Assembly: GCA_937930165.1 (NCBI GenBank)
Contig: CALGVL010000085.1
Location: forward strand, 1-5,793
Length of the DNA: 5,793 nucleotides
Source of the DNA: an uncultured Acetobacteraceae bacterium
GTDB lineage: Bacteria; Pseudomonadota; Alphaproteobacteria; Acetobacterales; Acetobacteraceae
Direction of reading: 5' to 3'
Shown here: positions 4,853-5,793 of the stretch, one piece after another
Layout: each line of letters opens with the position of its first letter
How positions within the stretch are numbered: the stretch's first letter is position 1
Made by a program: the position numbers and the translations under genes
Notes under the pieces: model-generated
Database searches by the model: none
Seen by the model: the letters and a program-made list of their open reading frames with translations, nothing else
What the model was told of the DNA's origin: nothing

Positions 4853-5793
4853 TTGGGCGGCGAAACCGGGGGAAGCAAAATTCTGCACGCGCGCAGCGGG
4901 CCGTCCCTGCGCAGCCGGCTGCTCATCCTCGCCGGCGCCGTCGCCCTGGCGCTGATCGCGCTGGCGGGCATCTCGGTCTGGCAGGCCTACAGGGCGGCCC
5001 AGAACCGCGAGGAGATGCGGATCCTCGGCACCGCCCACGCCCTGGCCAGGGTGGTGGACCAGGAATTCGGGCGGGTCGAGGCGCTGCTGCGCGGCCTCGC
5101 CACCTCCCCCGCCCTCGATCCGCTGGATGCCGACACCGTCCGGGCACAGGCGCGCCAGGTCACGGGGATGCTTCGCGGCGGGCAGATCGCCCTCGGCGGC
5201 CGCGACGGGCAGCAGGTGCTGAATACCGGCGCCACGCTGGCGATGCTGGCCGCCGGCCTGCCACTCGCGCCGGGGCTGGAGACGGTCTTCGCCACCGGCC
5301 GCGCCATCGTCACGGATCTCTTTTCCTATCCGGCCACGGGCCGGCCCTCCATCGCAGTCAGCGTGCCGGTTCGGCGCAGCGGGAATGGGCCGCCGCTCTG
5401 GGTGCTGGAGGCCGCCCTGCCCCCCAGCCTGCTGACCGAGGCCCTGGCCGGGCAGCGGCTGCCGCCCGGCTGGCGGGCCGTGGTGCTGGACCGCAGCAGG
5501 ACCATCGTGGCCCGGGTGCCGGAGCAGGAGGCGATCATCGGCCGGTCCCCACACCCGGCCCTGCTGCAGCAGATGGAGGTCGCGCCGGAAGGCATCGTCC
5601 AGGGCATGCACACCCAGGACGGCGTCCGGTCGGTGCTCGCCTTCGCCCGTGCCCCGATCAGCGGCTATGCGGTGTCGCTGGCGGTGCCGGAGACCGAATT
5701 CACCGCCGCGCGGCGGGCGGCGCTGCTGCGCACCGGCGCGGCCGGCCTGGCCATCGGGCTGCTCGGCCTCGGCATGGCGGGCCTGCTGGCCCG
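4853..5793 (+). CDS. Two-TM periplasmic (Cache-like) sensor protein, N-terminal part, cut by right edge
   Basis: The N-terminal 313 residues of an inner-membrane signal receiver; the output domain lies beyond the window. A first membrane helix occupies about 22-43 (RLLILAGAVALALIALAGIS). A periplasmic domain of about 240 residues follows, and a second helix begins near 293 (TGAAGLAIGLLGLGMAGLLA). The periplasmic part has the two-module look of dCache domains: a long helix (HALARVVDQEFGRVEALLRGLA), then TDLFSYPATGRPSIAVSVPVR, then GWRAVVLDRSRTIVARV and VLAFARAPISGYAVSLAVPE. Such N-termini are known on histidine kinases, diguanylate cyclases and chemoreceptors; a histidine kinase is my guess. 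No ATG precedes the first helix in frame after the TAG at 4814-4816. TTG 4853, with AAAGG nine bases before it, is the best start; a later non-ATG start near 4883 behind GGGGGAAG is the alternative. Orientation follows the Bug gene. Confidence 0.8.
   Translation, partial: MGGETGGSKILHARSGPSLRSRLLILAGAVALALIALAGISVWQAYRAAQNREEMRILGTAHALARVVDQEFGRVEALLRGLATSPALDPLDADTVRAQARQVTGMLRGGQIALGGRDGQQVLNTGATLAMLAAGLPLAPGLETVFATGRAIVTDLFSYPATGRPSIAVSVPVRRSGNGPPLWVLEAALPPSLLTEALAGQRLPPGWRAVVLDRSRTIVARVPEQEAIIGRSPHPALLQQMEVAPEGIVQGMHTQDGVRSVLAFARAPISGYAVSLAVPETEFTAARRAALLRTGAAGLAIGLLGLGMAGLLA

Noticed and set aside
4508..5611. 367-codon minus-strand open frame covering the end of the Bug gene and the sensor
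   Set aside because: The translation has no family motifs, while the plus strand reads a coherent two-TM sensor with dCache-like segments.

Overview
This window is high-GC bacterial chromosome with short intergenic gaps. The gene content (an RsuA/RluB-type pseudouridine synthase next to a tadA-type deaminase, a Bug/TctC solute-binding protein, and a Cache-type membrane sensor) suggests an alphaproteobacterium, most like Acetobacteraceae of the Roseomonas kind. The taxonomic call is inference from gene content, codon use and remembered homologues; no search was run.

Layout. Bases 1-1926 carry three genes on the minus strand: a class I glutamine-amidotransferase-like hydrolase (peptidase C26/PuuD-like, 1926 to 1213), a 23S rRNA pseudouridine synthase whose likely GTG start overlaps the preceding stop in a GTGA junction (1216 to 446), and an aldo/keto reductase that runs off the left edge (380 to 1). 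A 45-bp gap separates them from a divergent plus-strand tRNA adenosine deaminase (tadA, 1972-2430). tadA converges on a minus-strand maltose/galactoside-type O-acetyltransferase (3156 to 2563). That gene is locally much poorer in GC than the rest, and the gap beside it holds a short transposase-like peptide remnant. Next come a small uncharacterised minus-strand ORF (3519 to 3286), a 204-bp divergent region with nested repeats, a plus-strand Bug/TctC periplasmic binding protein (3724-4692) closed by a GC hairpin, a 160-bp regulatory gap with a perfect 19-bp odd-centred palindrome, and the N-terminal part of a two-TM periplasmic sensor (4853 to the right edge) that probably starts with TTG.

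How the genes fit together. tadA and the pseudouridine synthase are both translation-related RNA-modification genes. As I recall, they are neighbours in many alphaproteobacteria; here the amidohydrolase sits between them, translationally coupled to the synthase. The stretch from about 2431 to 3700 looks like an accessory insertion between that housekeeping block and the solute-binding/sensor block. The Bug receptor has no transporter partner in view, and the sensor lacks its output domain because the window ends, so neither can be assigned a ligand. I see no CRISPR array, RNA gene, intact insertion sequence or complete novel system. The points most worth a second look are the 19-bp palindrome before the sensor, the non-standard active-site residues in the reductase and the amidohydrolase, and the foreign-looking acetyltransferase segment.
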